Shown here one piece after another: positions 1 through 7,907 of a DNA stretch of 64,000 nt (within the stretch, counting starts at the first letter, position 1; each line of letters opens with the position of its first letter). The DNA lies in the NCBI RefSeq assembly GCF_016860525.1, contig NZ_BNEA01000007.1:310001-374000 (forward strand). The letters are read 5' to 3'. The notes beneath the pieces were generated by a model. That model saw only the letters and a program-made list of their open reading frames with translations. It searched no databases and was not told the DNA's origin. The position numbers were made by a program, and so were the translations under genes. Source of the stretch: Streptomyces rubradiris (lineage in GTDB: Bacteria > Actinomycetota > Actinomycetes > Streptomycetales > Streptomycetaceae).

Positions 1-668
1 GCCAGCGAAGCGCTGATGGGCACCACGATCGCCCGGTACATCATCAAGTGCAGCTCGGCCAGCGTCCGGTCGGTCACCTCGGTGGGAGGGCAGGCGCCGA
101 GCAGGGCGTCCAGCACGTCACGGGGTTCGTCGGCGGGGTGTCGCCGACGGTGTCGCACCTCCTCGGTCAGGGCGGTGAGCAGCCTGGCCCGCAGGAACTC
201 CGCCCGCGCTCGCCGCCAGGCGCGCGGTGCGTGGAACACCACTCCCCCGCGCATCGCCTGATCGGTCAACCCGCGTGTCCGTACGGGGCTTTGGGGGTGC
301 AGCAGCAGGTCGGTGAGGCATCGGTGCACCAGCGTGTTCCCGGCGGCGGGCCAGCGGCTGACCGCCGGGAGCGCGGTCACCGCCCGGGTCAGCTCGGCGC
401 GGTACCGGGGCAGGCCCGCGCGCAGGAGGTTCCGTACCGCGTGGCCGACTTCGACCTGCGCGTCTCGCGTGGGCAGGAGTTCGTTGAAGAATCCCGACTT
501 CCCCGTGTTGTACTCCGGGCTGCGCAGCAGTGTCTGCGCCAGATCCGCGTCCCTGACGCAATAGCCGCCCCGGGGAAGCCGGAACACTTCCGTGCCGCTA
601 CGGCGACGGAGGATGTCGATGTAGGCCAGGGGGTCTCGCCGGAACCGGCGCTTTTCTCCGATTCTCAT
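1..668 (-). CDS. Cytochrome P450, N-terminal part (runs off the window)
   Basis: The visible 222 codons read as a bacterial P450 from the N-terminus to the I helix. An early RFRRDPLAYIDIL segment is followed by a strand and helix region with PEYNTGKSGFF, then the stretch ELHLMMYRAIVVPISASL at the window edge where the I helix should lie. The heme-binding Cys loop is outside the window. The usual acid-alcohol pair (AG-x-D/E-T) is not seen in the I-helix stretch, which reads VVPISAS instead. Such P450s exist but may use unusual oxygen activation. The start is ATG at 668 with GAGGAG upstream. That ATG overlaps the stop of a 40-codon reading frame (665-787), so translational coupling is possible. 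The substrate cannot be inferred. Confidence 0.75.
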   Translation of the reverse strand, partial: MRIGEKRRFRRDPLAYIDILRRRSGTEVFRLPRGGYCVRDADLAQTLLRSPEYNTGKSGFFNELLPTRDAQVEVGHAVRNLLRAGLPRYRAELTRAVTALPAVSRWPAAGNTLVHRCLTDLLLHPQSPVRTRGLTDQAMRGGVVFHAPRAWRRARAEFLRARLLTALTEEVRHRRRHPADEPRDVLDALLGACPPTEVTDRTLAELHLMMYRAIVVPISASL

Positions 669-1086
669 CGAGCCATCTCCTCGGCGAGTCTCTCGGCGGG
701 GACACCGGGCCTGTCCGCACTGTCCCTCTGTCCGGGCAATCCCCGCCCAGGCGTGCGGAAAACCGACGCAATGGCGCTATCACCCATGCGAGGGAAATAA
801 CATACATATCGACACATCAGAGTGACCCACTTCGCCCGCCGCACGCACCCAGTGCGGTCTCGATGCGGCTGGAGTCACCCGGCCGACCTCCCCGAAGACA
901 ACCGAAAGTTTCGCTTGGCGTTCGGCCGATTGCGGCCCCGCCCGCCCGCACAGTGCGCACCTTCCACCGGCCAGACGGACGCTGCACACACCTTGACCCG
1001 ACTCGGCGGCCGACCATACATTCCCTCCCATCATTCGTCATCATGACGGCCATTCACGTATGTGACAGTCACCGGATGAGGTCAGC
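669..1086. promoter_or_regulatory. Divergent intergenic region between P450 and the kdgD operon
   Basis: This 418-base region separates two divergent transcription units. It holds a perfect 11-base palindrome CGAAAGTTTCG at 903-913 and two further odd-centred palindromes, GTCATCATGAC at 1037-1047 and GTGACAGTCAC at 1062-1072, whose centres are 25 bases apart. An AT-rich stretch near 795-812 (minus strand TATGTATGTTATTT) may be the P450 promoter. A 40-codon minus-strand frame, 665-787, ends in an ATGA overlap with the P450 start. It has no clear ribosome binding site and may be chance. Confidence 0.5.
903..913. promoter_or_regulatory. CGAAAGTTTCG palindrome, probable operator
   Basis: Perfect palindrome CGAAA-G-TTTCG in the promoter region of the glucarate operon. 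The same 11-mer (reverse complement CGAAACTTTCG) occurs at 1151-1161 inside kdgD and at 7810-7820 upstream of the CE15 esterase gene. It recalls the GAAA-containing inverted repeats known near actinomycete xylan genes. The binding protein is not identified in the window. Confidence 0.55.
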
Positions 1087-1992
1087 GTGCTGAAGGGCGT
1101 TCTCTTCTTTCCCGTCACCCCGTTCACGGAGGATGGTTCGATAGACACCACGAAACTTTCGGAGCATCTGAGAGCGGGGATCGAGTCCGGAGCCGGTGGG
1201 GTCTTCGCCGCCTGCGGGACCGGGGAGTTCCACGCCCTGGACCTGGCGGAGTTCACCTCCGTGGTGCGTACGGCGGTGCGGGTGGCGGCCGGCCGGGTGC
1301 CCGTGTTCGCGGGCGCCGGCGGGCCGTTGCCCCTCGCCCGGCAGCATGCGCGGGCCGCGGAGGAGGCCGGTGCGGACGGGCTGCTGCTGATGCCGCCGTA
1401 CCTGGTCGCGGGACCGCCCCCCGGGCTGGTCGCCTACGTGCACGAGGTCGTCGCCGCCGGTTCCCTGCCGGTGATCGTCTACCAGCGCGGTACCGCCCGG
1501 TTCGACGTACCGGCGGCTGTCGAAGTCGCGCGCCTGCCACGGGTGGTGGGCCTGAAGGACGGCACCGGCGACCTGGACCTGCTGGCCCGGATCGTCACCG
1601 CGGTCCGGGCGGACCCGGCCACCGGCGGACGGGATTTCCAGTTCTTCAACGGGACGCCCACCGCCGAAGGGACCCAACTCGCCTACCGCGGCATCGGCGT
1701 GGACCTGTATTCCTCGGCGGCGTTCTGCTTCGTTCCCGAGACGGCTCTCGCCTTCCACCGCGCCGTCACCACCGGTGACGACGAGCTGGTGCAGCGGCTG
1801 CTGGCCGGCTTCTTCCACCCGTTGATCGCACTGCGCGAACGCGTGCCCGGCTATGCGGTGTCCCTGGTCAAGGCTGCCGTCCGGCTGCGCGGCCTCGACG
1901 TGGGGGGCGTGCGTCCACCGCTGAGCGATCCGACGCCCGAGCACCTCGCCGAACTGGAGCAGATCATCGAGAGGGGTGCGGCGATCCGATGA
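1087..1992 (+). CDS. kdgD: 5-dehydro-4-deoxyglucarate dehydratase (KdgD)
   Basis: A 301-residue class I aldolase-fold protein of the DHDPS/NAL family. KdgD dehydrates and decarboxylates 5-keto-4-deoxyglucarate to 2-oxoglutarate semialdehyde. The sequence shows the glycine-rich GTGEF loop near residues 44-48, the Tyr of VIVYQRG (about 132) and the Schiff-base Lys in VVGLKDGTGD (about 157). Late FNGTP and DLYSSA motifs are typical of KdgD rather than DapA. Length matches the family. The GTG start at 1087 follows GGATGAGG. The stop overlaps the gudD start by 4 bases, so the two consecutive pathway steps are translationally coupled. A CGAAACTTTCG palindrome lies inside codons 22-25. Confidence 0.88.
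   Translation: MLKGVLFFPVTPFTEDGSIDTTKLSEHLRAGIESGAGGVFAACGTGEFHALDLAEFTSVVRTAVRVAAGRVPVFAGAGGPLPLARQHARAAEEAGADGLLLMPPYLVAGPPPGLVAYVHEVVAAGSLPVIVYQRGTARFDVPAAVEVARLPRVVGLKDGTGDLDLLARIVTAVRADPATGGRDFQFFNGTPTAEGTQLAYRGIGVDLYSSAAFCFVPETALAFHRAVTTGDDELVQRLLAGFFHPLIALRERVPGYAVSLVKAAVRLRGLDVGGVRPPLSDPTPEHLAELEQIIERGAAIR
1151..1161. promoter_or_regulatory. Intragenic CGAAACTTTCG palindrome in kdgD
   Basis: Second copy of the 11-base palindrome, 248 bases (centre to centre) from the copy at 903-913 and inside the kdgD coding sequence. It uses AAA and CTT codons, which are unusual in this GC-rich gene, so the bases may be held by regulation rather than coding. A pair of sites this far apart would allow repression by looping. 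This is inference. Confidence 0.45.
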
Positions 1993-3263
1993 GCGAGGAC
2001 CTGCGGATCAGCCGCGTCGACATCACACCGGTGGCGTTCAAGGACCCCGCCCTGCTCAACGCCGTCGGTGTCCACGAGCCTTACGCGCTGCGCGCCGTGG
2101 TCGAGGTGACGACGGACCAGGGCATCGCCGGTCTGGGCGAGACCTATGCGGACGAGGGCCACCTGCGCCGGCTGCGTGCGGCGGCCGACGCCATCACCGG
2201 CATGGACGTGCACGCCCTCGGCGCGATGCACCGACGGATCGCCGAGCTGACCGGCGACGACCGTGGCGGCGACGGCCACGGCCTGACCGGCATGATCACC
2301 ACCAGCAGCACGGTCGACCGGGTCTTCTCCCCGTTCGAGGTGGCCTGCCTGGACATCCAGGGCCGTGCCGCCGGCCGTCCCGTCAGCGATCTGCTCGGCG
2401 GTGCCGTCCGTGCCGAAGTCCCTTACAGCGCCTACCTGTTCTACAAGTGGGCCGCGCATCCCGGACACGAGCCCGACGAATGGGGGCCCGCACTCGACCC
2501 GGACGGCATCGTGGCGCAGGCCCGGCGCATGGTGGAGCGGTTCGGCTTCGGGGCGATCAAGCTCAAAGGCGGTGTGATGCCGCCCGAGCAGGAGGTGGAG
2601 GCGGTCCTCGCGCTGCGCCGGGCCTTCCCCGGCATCCCGCTGCGTCTGGACCCCAACGCAGCCTGGACCGTGGAGACTTCGCTGAAGGTGGCCCGTCGGC
2701 TGGAAGGCGTCCTGGAGTACCTGGAGGACCCGACCCCCGGTCAGGAGGGCATGGCCCGGGTCGCCCGGGAGGCCCCGATGCCGCTGGCCACCAACATGTG
2801 CGTGGTCGCCTTCGACGAACTGCCCTCCGCGGTGCGCGACGACGCGGTCCGGATCGTCCTGTCCGACCACCACTACTGGGGCGGCCTGCACCGCTCCAAG
2901 CTGCTCGCCGGGATCTGCGCCACCTTCGGCATGGGGCTGTCCATGCACTCCAACTCCCATCTCGGCATCAGTCTGGCCGCGATGACCCACCTGGCCGCCG
3001 CCACCGAGAACCTCACGTACGCCTGCGACACGCACTGGCCGTGGAAGGACCCGGCGGAGGACGTGATCGTCCCGGGCGCGCTCGGCTTCCGGGCCGGCGC
3101 GGTCGCCGTGCCCCGCTCCCCCGGCCTCGGCGTGGAACTGGACCGTGACGCGCTGGCCCGGCTGCACGAGCAGTACCTGCGCTGCGGTCTGCGCAACCGG
3201 GACGACACCGGCTACATGCGCCGACTGGACCCGTCGTACGAGAAGAAGTCACCGCGCTGGTGA
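1989..3263 (+). CDS. gudD: Glucarate dehydratase (enolase superfamily)
   Basis: 424-residue enolase-superfamily enzyme that dehydrates D-glucarate to 5-keto-4-deoxyglucarate, the substrate of the upstream gene. The KxK base motif is at about 191-193 (IKLKGG). Metal ligands are Asp in RLDPNAAW (about 221), Glu in YLEDPTPG (about 246) and Asn in ATNMCV (about 269). SDHHYWGG (about 292-299) and MHSNSHLGIS (His about 320) are diagnostic of GudD. Length fits the usual 420-450. The ATG overlaps the kdgD stop (ATGA). The pair forms the hydrolytic glucarate route to 2-oxoglutarate semialdehyde. With the neighbouring transporter and glucuronoyl esterase it fits use of uronic acids released from hemicellulose. 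Confidence 0.9.
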   Translation: MSEDLRISRVDITPVAFKDPALLNAVGVHEPYALRAVVEVTTDQGIAGLGETYADEGHLRRLRAAADAITGMDVHALGAMHRRIAELTGDDRGGDGHGLTGMITTSSTVDRVFSPFEVACLDIQGRAAGRPVSDLLGGAVRAEVPYSAYLFYKWAAHPGHEPDEWGPALDPDGIVAQARRMVERFGFGAIKLKGGVMPPEQEVEAVLALRRAFPGIPLRLDPNAAWTVETSLKVARRLEGVLEYLEDPTPGQEGMARVAREAPMPLATNMCVVAFDELPSAVRDDAVRIVLSDHHYWGGLHRSKLLAGICATFGMGLSMHSNSHLGISLAAMTHLAAATENLTYACDTHWPWKDPAEDVIVPGALGFRAGAVAVPRSPGLGVELDRDALARLHEQYLRCGLRNRDDTGYMRRLDPSYEKKSPRW

Positions 3264-3347
3264 CCCCGGCGGACCCGGGAGCGCCCCGCCCAGGTCCGCC
3301 CCGACGTCCGTACGCCTCCCCGCCGTCCACGACAAGAAGGTCCTCCC

Positions 3348-4859
3348 ATGCACTGGCTCGACTGGGCCGCCGTAGGCGGCTACTTCCTGGTGATGCTGCT
3401 GATCGGCCTGTGGTCGCACCGGCGTGTCGACGACGTGTCCGACTACTTCACCGGCGGCGGCCGGATGCCCTGGTGGCTGACCGGCATCTCGCACCACATG
3501 TCCGGCTACAGCGCCGCCGTCTTCGTCGCGTACGCCGCGGTCGCCTACGACTACGGCATCACCGTCTACGTCTGGGCCTTCCTGCCGCTCGCCCTGGGCA
3601 CCGGCGTCGGCGCCTGGCTCTTCGCGCCCCGGTGGAACCGGCTGCGTGAGCGCTACCAGGTCGCCTCCCCGCTGGAGTACCTGGTGCGCCGCTACAACCT
3701 GCCCACCCAGCAGGCGCTGGCGTGGAGCGGCGCCCTGCTCAAGGTCTTCGACGTGGCCGCCAAGTGGGCGTCAGTGGCGGTGCTGTTGAAGGTGTTCACC
3801 GGTATGTCGACGACCCACGGCATCCTGCTGACCGGCGTCGTCACCCTGCTGTACTGCACGGTCGGCGGGCTGTGGGCGGACGCGCTCACCGAGTTCGGGC
3901 AGTTCGTCATCCAGGGCGTGGCCGCGCTGTCGATGATGTGGGTCGTCCTCGACCGGCTCGGCGGCGTCTCCGCCCTCGGCACGCTGTGGCACCGGCTGCC
4001 GGCCGGGCACACCGACCCCCTCGTCGGCCCGTACACGGCGGGCTTCCTGACGGCGTACGTCGTCGTGAAGCTCTTCGAATACAACGGCGGCATGTGGAAC
4101 CTGGCCCAGCGGTACATGGCCACCGACTCCCCGCGCTCCGCCCGCCGTTCGGCCGGGCTGTCGGCGGCCCTCTACCTGGTGTGGCCGGCCGTACTGCTGC
4201 TGCCGGCGGTCGCCGCTCCGGTGCTCATGCCGCACATCGCCGACCCGCAGCAGACCTACGCGCTGATGGCACAGTCGTACCTGCCCGTGGGCCTGGTGGG
4301 GCTGACCCTGGCGGGCATGTTCTCGCACACCATGGCCATGGCCTCCTCGGACGCCAACGCCATCTCGGCCGTGGTCACCCGGGACATCATGCCCGCCGTC
4401 CTGCCCGGTTTCCGCGAGGTGAGCACGGCGCGCGGACTGCGGGCGGCGCGGGTGGTCACGGTCGTCTTCATCACCGTCTCCATGGTGGTGGCGATCGAGG
4501 CCGATCACTTCGGCGGGGTCCTGGGCATCATCGTCGGCATGGTCGCGGCCGTCATGGGCCCGATCTCCATCCCGATGCTGCTCGGGCTGCTGCCCGCCTT
4601 CCGCCGCTGCGGTCCCCGGGCGGCCCTCACGTCGTGGGCGCTCGGTCTCGGCGGCTACTTCTTCGTCAAGTACGGCCTGGACGGTGCCTCGCAGACCACG
4701 GTGGTCGTCACCCCGCTGGTCACCTCGCTCGTCGTCTACGCGGGCCTGGGTCTGTTCCTGCCCGAACCGGACGCGGAGGCGGACGCCGTGGTGGCGGCGG
4801 TCTCGGGCCCTGAGCCCGGGTCCGGCACGGCCACGCACGCCGTGGCGGAGCGGGCCTGA
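3348..4859 (+). CDS. Sodium:solute symporter (SSS family)
   Basis: 503 residues with about 13 hydrophobic segments and the SSS-family N-terminal pattern (YFLVMLLIGLWS, then DYFTGGGRMPWW). It lies 84 bases after gudD on the same strand with AAGAAGGTCCTCCC before the ATG, so it is probably the uptake gene of the glucarate operon. A glucuronate or glucarate substrate is inferred from position only; SSS proteins also carry sugars, amino acids and organic acids. The C-terminal 30 residues are acidic and Pro/Gly-rich. Confidence 0.8.
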   Translation: MHWLDWAAVGGYFLVMLLIGLWSHRRVDDVSDYFTGGGRMPWWLTGISHHMSGYSAAVFVAYAAVAYDYGITVYVWAFLPLALGTGVGAWLFAPRWNRLRERYQVASPLEYLVRRYNLPTQQALAWSGALLKVFDVAAKWASVAVLLKVFTGMSTTHGILLTGVVTLLYCTVGGLWADALTEFGQFVIQGVAALSMMWVVLDRLGGVSALGTLWHRLPAGHTDPLVGPYTAGFLTAYVVVKLFEYNGGMWNLAQRYMATDSPRSARRSAGLSAALYLVWPAVLLLPAVAAPVLMPHIADPQQTYALMAQSYLPVGLVGLTLAGMFSHTMAMASSDANAISAVVTRDIMPAVLPGFREVSTARGLRAARVVTVVFITVSMVVAIEADHFGGVLGIIVGMVAAVMGPISIPMLLGLLPAFRRCGPRAALTSWALGLGGYFFVKYGLDGASQTTVVVTPLVTSLVVYAGLGLFLPEPDAEADAVVAAVSGPEPGSGTATHAVAERA

Positions 4860-4905
4860 CCCTCCCACCAGCCCCAGCAACCAGATCAGTTGGAGGAACC
4901 GTCTC

Positions 4906-6207
4906 ATGAAACGAGCAGCGTCATTCGTGGTCGCCGCCGCGGCGATCGCCGCCACGGTGGGCCTGTCCCCTCACGCCTCGTCCGGCGCGGCCGCTCCCGC
5001 CCGGCCCGCCGCCGTGCCGGCCGGGAGCGGGCAGTGGACGGACACCTGGGCGTCCATGCCCCAGCTGACCGAGCCGGGCAACATGCCCCCGGCTCCGTTC
5101 ACCCAGAGCGACCGCGTGTTCGACAACGCCACGCTGCGGCAGACCGTGCACGTCGGGGTGGGCGGCAAGCGTATACGGCTGCGCCTGTCCAACGCCTTCG
5201 GCGGGGCCGACCTGCCCGTCACGGCCGTCTCCGTGGCCCGCCCGGCCGACGGCAAGGCGGGCGTCGGCGCGATCGTGCCGGGCAGTTCCCGGCGGGTGAC
5301 GTTCGGCGGGCAGCCGGGCTTCGACATCCCGCAGGGCGCACAGGCGGTCAGCGACCCGCTGGACTTCGACGTGGCGCCGGGCAGCAACCTCACCGTCACC
5401 CTGTACCTCGCGCACGGGCAGGCCTCCACCGCCATCACCTCGCACCCCGGGTCCCGCACGACGTCCCACCTGCTCGCCGGCGACCACCTGGACGACGCGG
5501 ACCTGCCCGGTGCCACGACCGTCGACCACTGGTACTTCCTGAGCGGGCTTGAGGTGTGGTCGCGGCGGACCGCCTCCGCCACCGTCGTCCTCGGCGACTC
5601 GCTCAGCGACGGCCGCGGGTCCACGACCAACGGCAACGACCGCTGGCCGGACCGGCTGCGGGCGCGGCTGGCGGTCCGCCCCGGCACGGCGGACATCGCC
5701 GTCGTCAACGAGGCGGCGGGCGGCAACCGCGTCCTGCGGGACGGGCTGGGCCCCAACGCCCTGGCCCGGCTGGACCGGGACGTCCTCGCCCGCAGCGGCG
5801 TCGACCGGCTCATCGTCTTCGAGGGCGTCAACGACATCGGCACCGCCGGCACCTCCCCGGCGGACGCGCGGCGGATCGCGGCCGAACTCATCGGCGCCTA
5901 CCGGCAGATCGTCACCCGTGCCCACGCCCAGGGCATCGAGGTCTACGGCGCCACCCTCACCCCCTTCGGTGGCAACGGCTACGACGACCCGGCCGGCGCC
6001 CACGAGTCGGCCCGGCAAGAGGTCAACCGGTGGATCCGCACCGGTGGCGGCTTCGACGCGGTCATCGACTTCGACCGCGCGGCCCGCGACCCGGACGCCC
6101 CCGGCCGGCTGCGGCCGGCCTACGACACCGGTGACCACCTCCACCTCAACCCGGCCGGGTACCAGGCCCTCGCCGACGCCGTCCCGGTCGCCCTGTTCCG
6201 CCGGTGA
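4906..6207 (+). CDS. Secreted SGNH/GDSL hydrolase
   Basis: 433 residues. A signal peptide (MKRAASFVV, then alanine-rich to about residue 30) precedes a beta-rich N-terminal domain and a C-terminal SGNH hydrolase domain. Block I is VVLGDSLSDG (Ser nucleophile), block II has the Gly in NEAAGGNRVL, block III has the Asn in FEGVNDIG, and block V has Asp and His in GDHLHLNPAGY. The ATG at 4906 follows TGGAGGAACC; the reading frame extends further upstream but only through the symporter gene. The position after a uronate transporter and before a CE15 esterase suggests a polysaccharide deacetylase or esterase. The substrate is not shown by the sequence. Confidence 0.82.
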   Translation: MKRAASFVVAAAAIAATVGLSPHASSGAAAPARPAAVPAGSGQWTDTWASMPQLTEPGNMPPAPFTQSDRVFDNATLRQTVHVGVGGKRIRLRLSNAFGGADLPVTAVSVARPADGKAGVGAIVPGSSRRVTFGGQPGFDIPQGAQAVSDPLDFDVAPGSNLTVTLYLAHGQASTAITSHPGSRTTSHLLAGDHLDDADLPGATTVDHWYFLSGLEVWSRRTASATVVLGDSLSDGRGSTTNGNDRWPDRLRARLAVRPGTADIAVVNEAAGGNRVLRDGLGPNALARLDRDVLARSGVDRLIVFEGVNDIGTAGTSPADARRIAAELIGAYRQIVTRAHAQGIEVYGATLTPFGGNGYDDPAGAHESARQEVNRWIRTGGGFDAVIDFDRAARDPDAPGRLRPAYDTGDHLHLNPAGYQALADAVPVALFRR

Positions 6208-6236
6208 GCGACGCCTCAGGACGAGCCACCACCACG

Positions 6237-6274
6237 GACGGCCGGTCCCCCGGGGACGGAGGGGACCGGCCGTC
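6237..6274. terminator. Bidirectional hairpin terminator
   Basis: Perfect 14-base inverted repeat (arm GACGGCCGGTCCCC at 6237-6250, matching arm at 6261-6274) with a 10-base loop. It lies between the convergent SGNH hydrolase and CE15 esterase genes. Confidence 0.75.
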
Positions 6275-6378
6275 GCCCCGGCGGAACGCCCACGCCCGTC
6301 CGTGCCTGCCGCGGGCGCGGCGGACCCGCCGTGCGCGGTGGAGCCGGAGACGGTGGTGGCGCCGGTGTGTTCCAGGCG

Positions 6379-7689
6379 TCACCCGGTGCCGGTCCCGGCC
6401 CCGGACCGTGTCCCGCCCGCACGGGTGAGCACGGGCGTCTGCCAGTCGCGCCACTGCGCGAGGCTGCCGGCCTTGCCGGAGGCGATCCGGAAGACGCCCG
6501 AGCCGCTGCCGGAGTTCAGCAGGAACCTGGACAGGTTCTGCTGGAGCGGGGTCTTCCACTCGGGCCGGACGGCGCAGTGCGTGCCGTCCCGGACGTCCGA
6601 CCAGTAGGTGATGTCGCCGCCCGCGCCCAGCGCCTTGTAGATCTCGGCTCCGCCCAGGGCGGCCACGCTGCCGGACCGGGCGCCGAGCCAGTCGACGTAC
6701 GGGTTCTCCATGATGAACAGGCCGCGCGGAGCGACCATGCCGATGATCTCGTGGGTGTCCACCGGCAGGGTGGCCGGGTTGCCGGTGTAGGGGCCGAAGG
6801 CGTCACCGAGCCACGGCTGCTCCGAGTAGGCGCTGCTCAGCGGCTGGGCGCCGCTCTCCTGGGGGATGCCCCGGTAGGCGGGGACGCCGCCGGTCCCCGA
6901 CTCGACCGGCATGGTGAGGGCGATCCGCTGGTCGAACGCGCCGGCCACGAAGGCGCCTTTGCCGAACCGAGAGCAGCCGGTGACTCCGGTCGCGCCCGCC
7001 TTCAGGATCGTGCCGCCCGACTGCTCGATCACGTCGATGATCCGGCTCACGCCCCAGGACCAGGCCATCAGCAGGCCGGTGGGGCTGGACGAGCCGTACA
7101 CGGTGTAGAAGGCGCCCTGTTTGCTGCCGCGGGCCGTGCCCTCTTTGCCGACGGTGTACGGGTCGTAGCTGATGACCGCGACGCCGGAGGCCTTGATGGT
7201 GCTGGTGTCGGCGCCGAGCCCGCCGTAGACGATGACGGCGGGGAACGGGCCGGAACCGCCGGGCAGTTCGACGCGAGCCGAGAAACCGGCGCTCCTGCCC
7301 TGGTCACTGACGTTCACCGTGATCGTGGTCGCCGAGACGGTGCCGGTCACACTGGCGGGTTTCGGGGGCTTCTGCCCGTAGAGGGAGCGCTCCGCCAGTT
7401 CCCTGATCTCGGCCCGGCGGCACCGCCAGTCGGACGCGCTGGTGACGCGGGTGCCGTCCAGCTTGAGGAACGGGTCCGGGAGCAGCGGGCGGGACGGGGC
7501 CTGTCCGGTGGCGGGTACGGGGCAGTCGGCTCCGTCGTCCTCGACGCCGTGAGCGGCCGGTGCGGCGGTGACGGCGCCGGTGGCGGGGCGGGCCTCCTGC
7601 AGGGTCGCGCAGGTCAGGGCCACGGCCCCGGCCAGGGCTGTGGCCACCGGCAGTCCTGGGCGGTGCCGACGCGATCGGTCCGGGCGCAT
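6379..7689 (-). CDS. Secreted glucuronoyl esterase, CE15 family
   Basis: 436 residues with a Tat/Sec-like N-terminus (MRPDRSRRHR, then a hydrophobic stretch). CE15 enzymes cut the ester between 4-O-methyl-glucuronic acid of xylan and lignin alcohols. The family motif GCSRFGKGA holds the nucleophile Ser (about 240); Glu in PVESGTGG (about 263) and His in DGTHCAVR complete the likely triad. The region HEIIGMVAPRGLFIMENPYVDWLG is also typical. The ATG at 7689 with GGAGGTCCC directly upstream is preferred to a longer start at 7752, which would lie within the operator. A CebR-type box overlaps the likely promoter and a CGAAACTTTCG palindrome lies further upstream, suggesting dual control by cellulose- and hemicellulose-derived signals. 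Confidence 0.85.
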   Translation of the reverse strand: MRPDRSRRHRPGLPVATALAGAVALTCATLQEARPATGAVTAAPAAHGVEDDGADCPVPATGQAPSRPLLPDPFLKLDGTRVTSASDWRCRRAEIRELAERSLYGQKPPKPASVTGTVSATTITVNVSDQGRSAGFSARVELPGGSGPFPAVIVYGGLGADTSTIKASGVAVISYDPYTVGKEGTARGSKQGAFYTVYGSSSPTGLLMAWSWGVSRIIDVIEQSGGTILKAGATGVTGCSRFGKGAFVAGAFDQRIALTMPVESGTGGVPAYRGIPQESGAQPLSSAYSEQPWLGDAFGPYTGNPATLPVDTHEIIGMVAPRGLFIMENPYVDWLGARSGSVAALGGAEIYKALGAGGDITYWSDVRDGTHCAVRPEWKTPLQQNLSRFLLNSGSGSGVFRIASGKAGSLAQWRDWQTPVLTRAGGTRSGAGTGTG

Positions 7690-7726
7690 GGGACCTCCAA
7701 GGCCGGGGAGGGCGGGCGGATTGATA

Positions 7727-7740
7727 TGGGAGCGCTCCCA
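7727..7740. promoter_or_regulatory. CebR-type operator TGGGAGCGCTCCCA
   Basis: Perfect 14-base palindrome identical to the box bound by the LacI-family cellulose repressor CebR in Streptomyces (CelR in Thermobifida). It overlaps the -10 of the CE15 gene promoter. A second identical box is at 50541-50554. Confidence 0.85.
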
Positions 7741-7768
7741 GGCTAGGAACACGTCACGGCGACCACAA
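7740..7768 (-). promoter_or_regulatory. Probable promoter of the CE15 esterase gene
   Basis: On the minus strand, -35 TTGTGG (7768-7763), a 17-base spacer and -10 TAGCCT (7745-7740). The -10 abuts the CebR-type box, so bound repressor would cover the start of transcription. The mannanase promoter at 50554-50582 has the same arrangement. Confidence 0.5.
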
Positions 7769-7809
7769 TGCGCGGGGCCGGAGATTTTCGGGCCGATTCG
7801 GCGATCAAG

Positions 7810-7820
7810 CGAAACTTTCG
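7810..7820. promoter_or_regulatory. CGAAACTTTCG palindrome upstream of CE15 gene
   Basis: Third copy of the 11-base palindrome found at 903-913 and 1151-1161. Its centre is about 125 bases upstream of the CE15 start, linking the esterase to the glucarate operon in a possible shared regulon. Confidence 0.5.
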
Positions 7821-7907
7821 GCTACCGGAGGCCGATGCCGCGACACGTGGCGGCCGTGCCACCGGAGCGGGTGGCACGGCCGGGGTGCGGGTGTCGCGCG
7901 GGGAGCG

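Noticed and set aside
665..787. 40-codon minus-strand frame overlapping the P450 start by ATGA
   Set aside because: It has no ribosome binding site or recognisable sequence. The ATGA overlap alone is not enough, so it is noted within the intergenic entry only.
48..800. Plus-strand open frame of 250 codons at the window start
   Set aside because: It is antisense to the P450 gene, which has clear family motifs.
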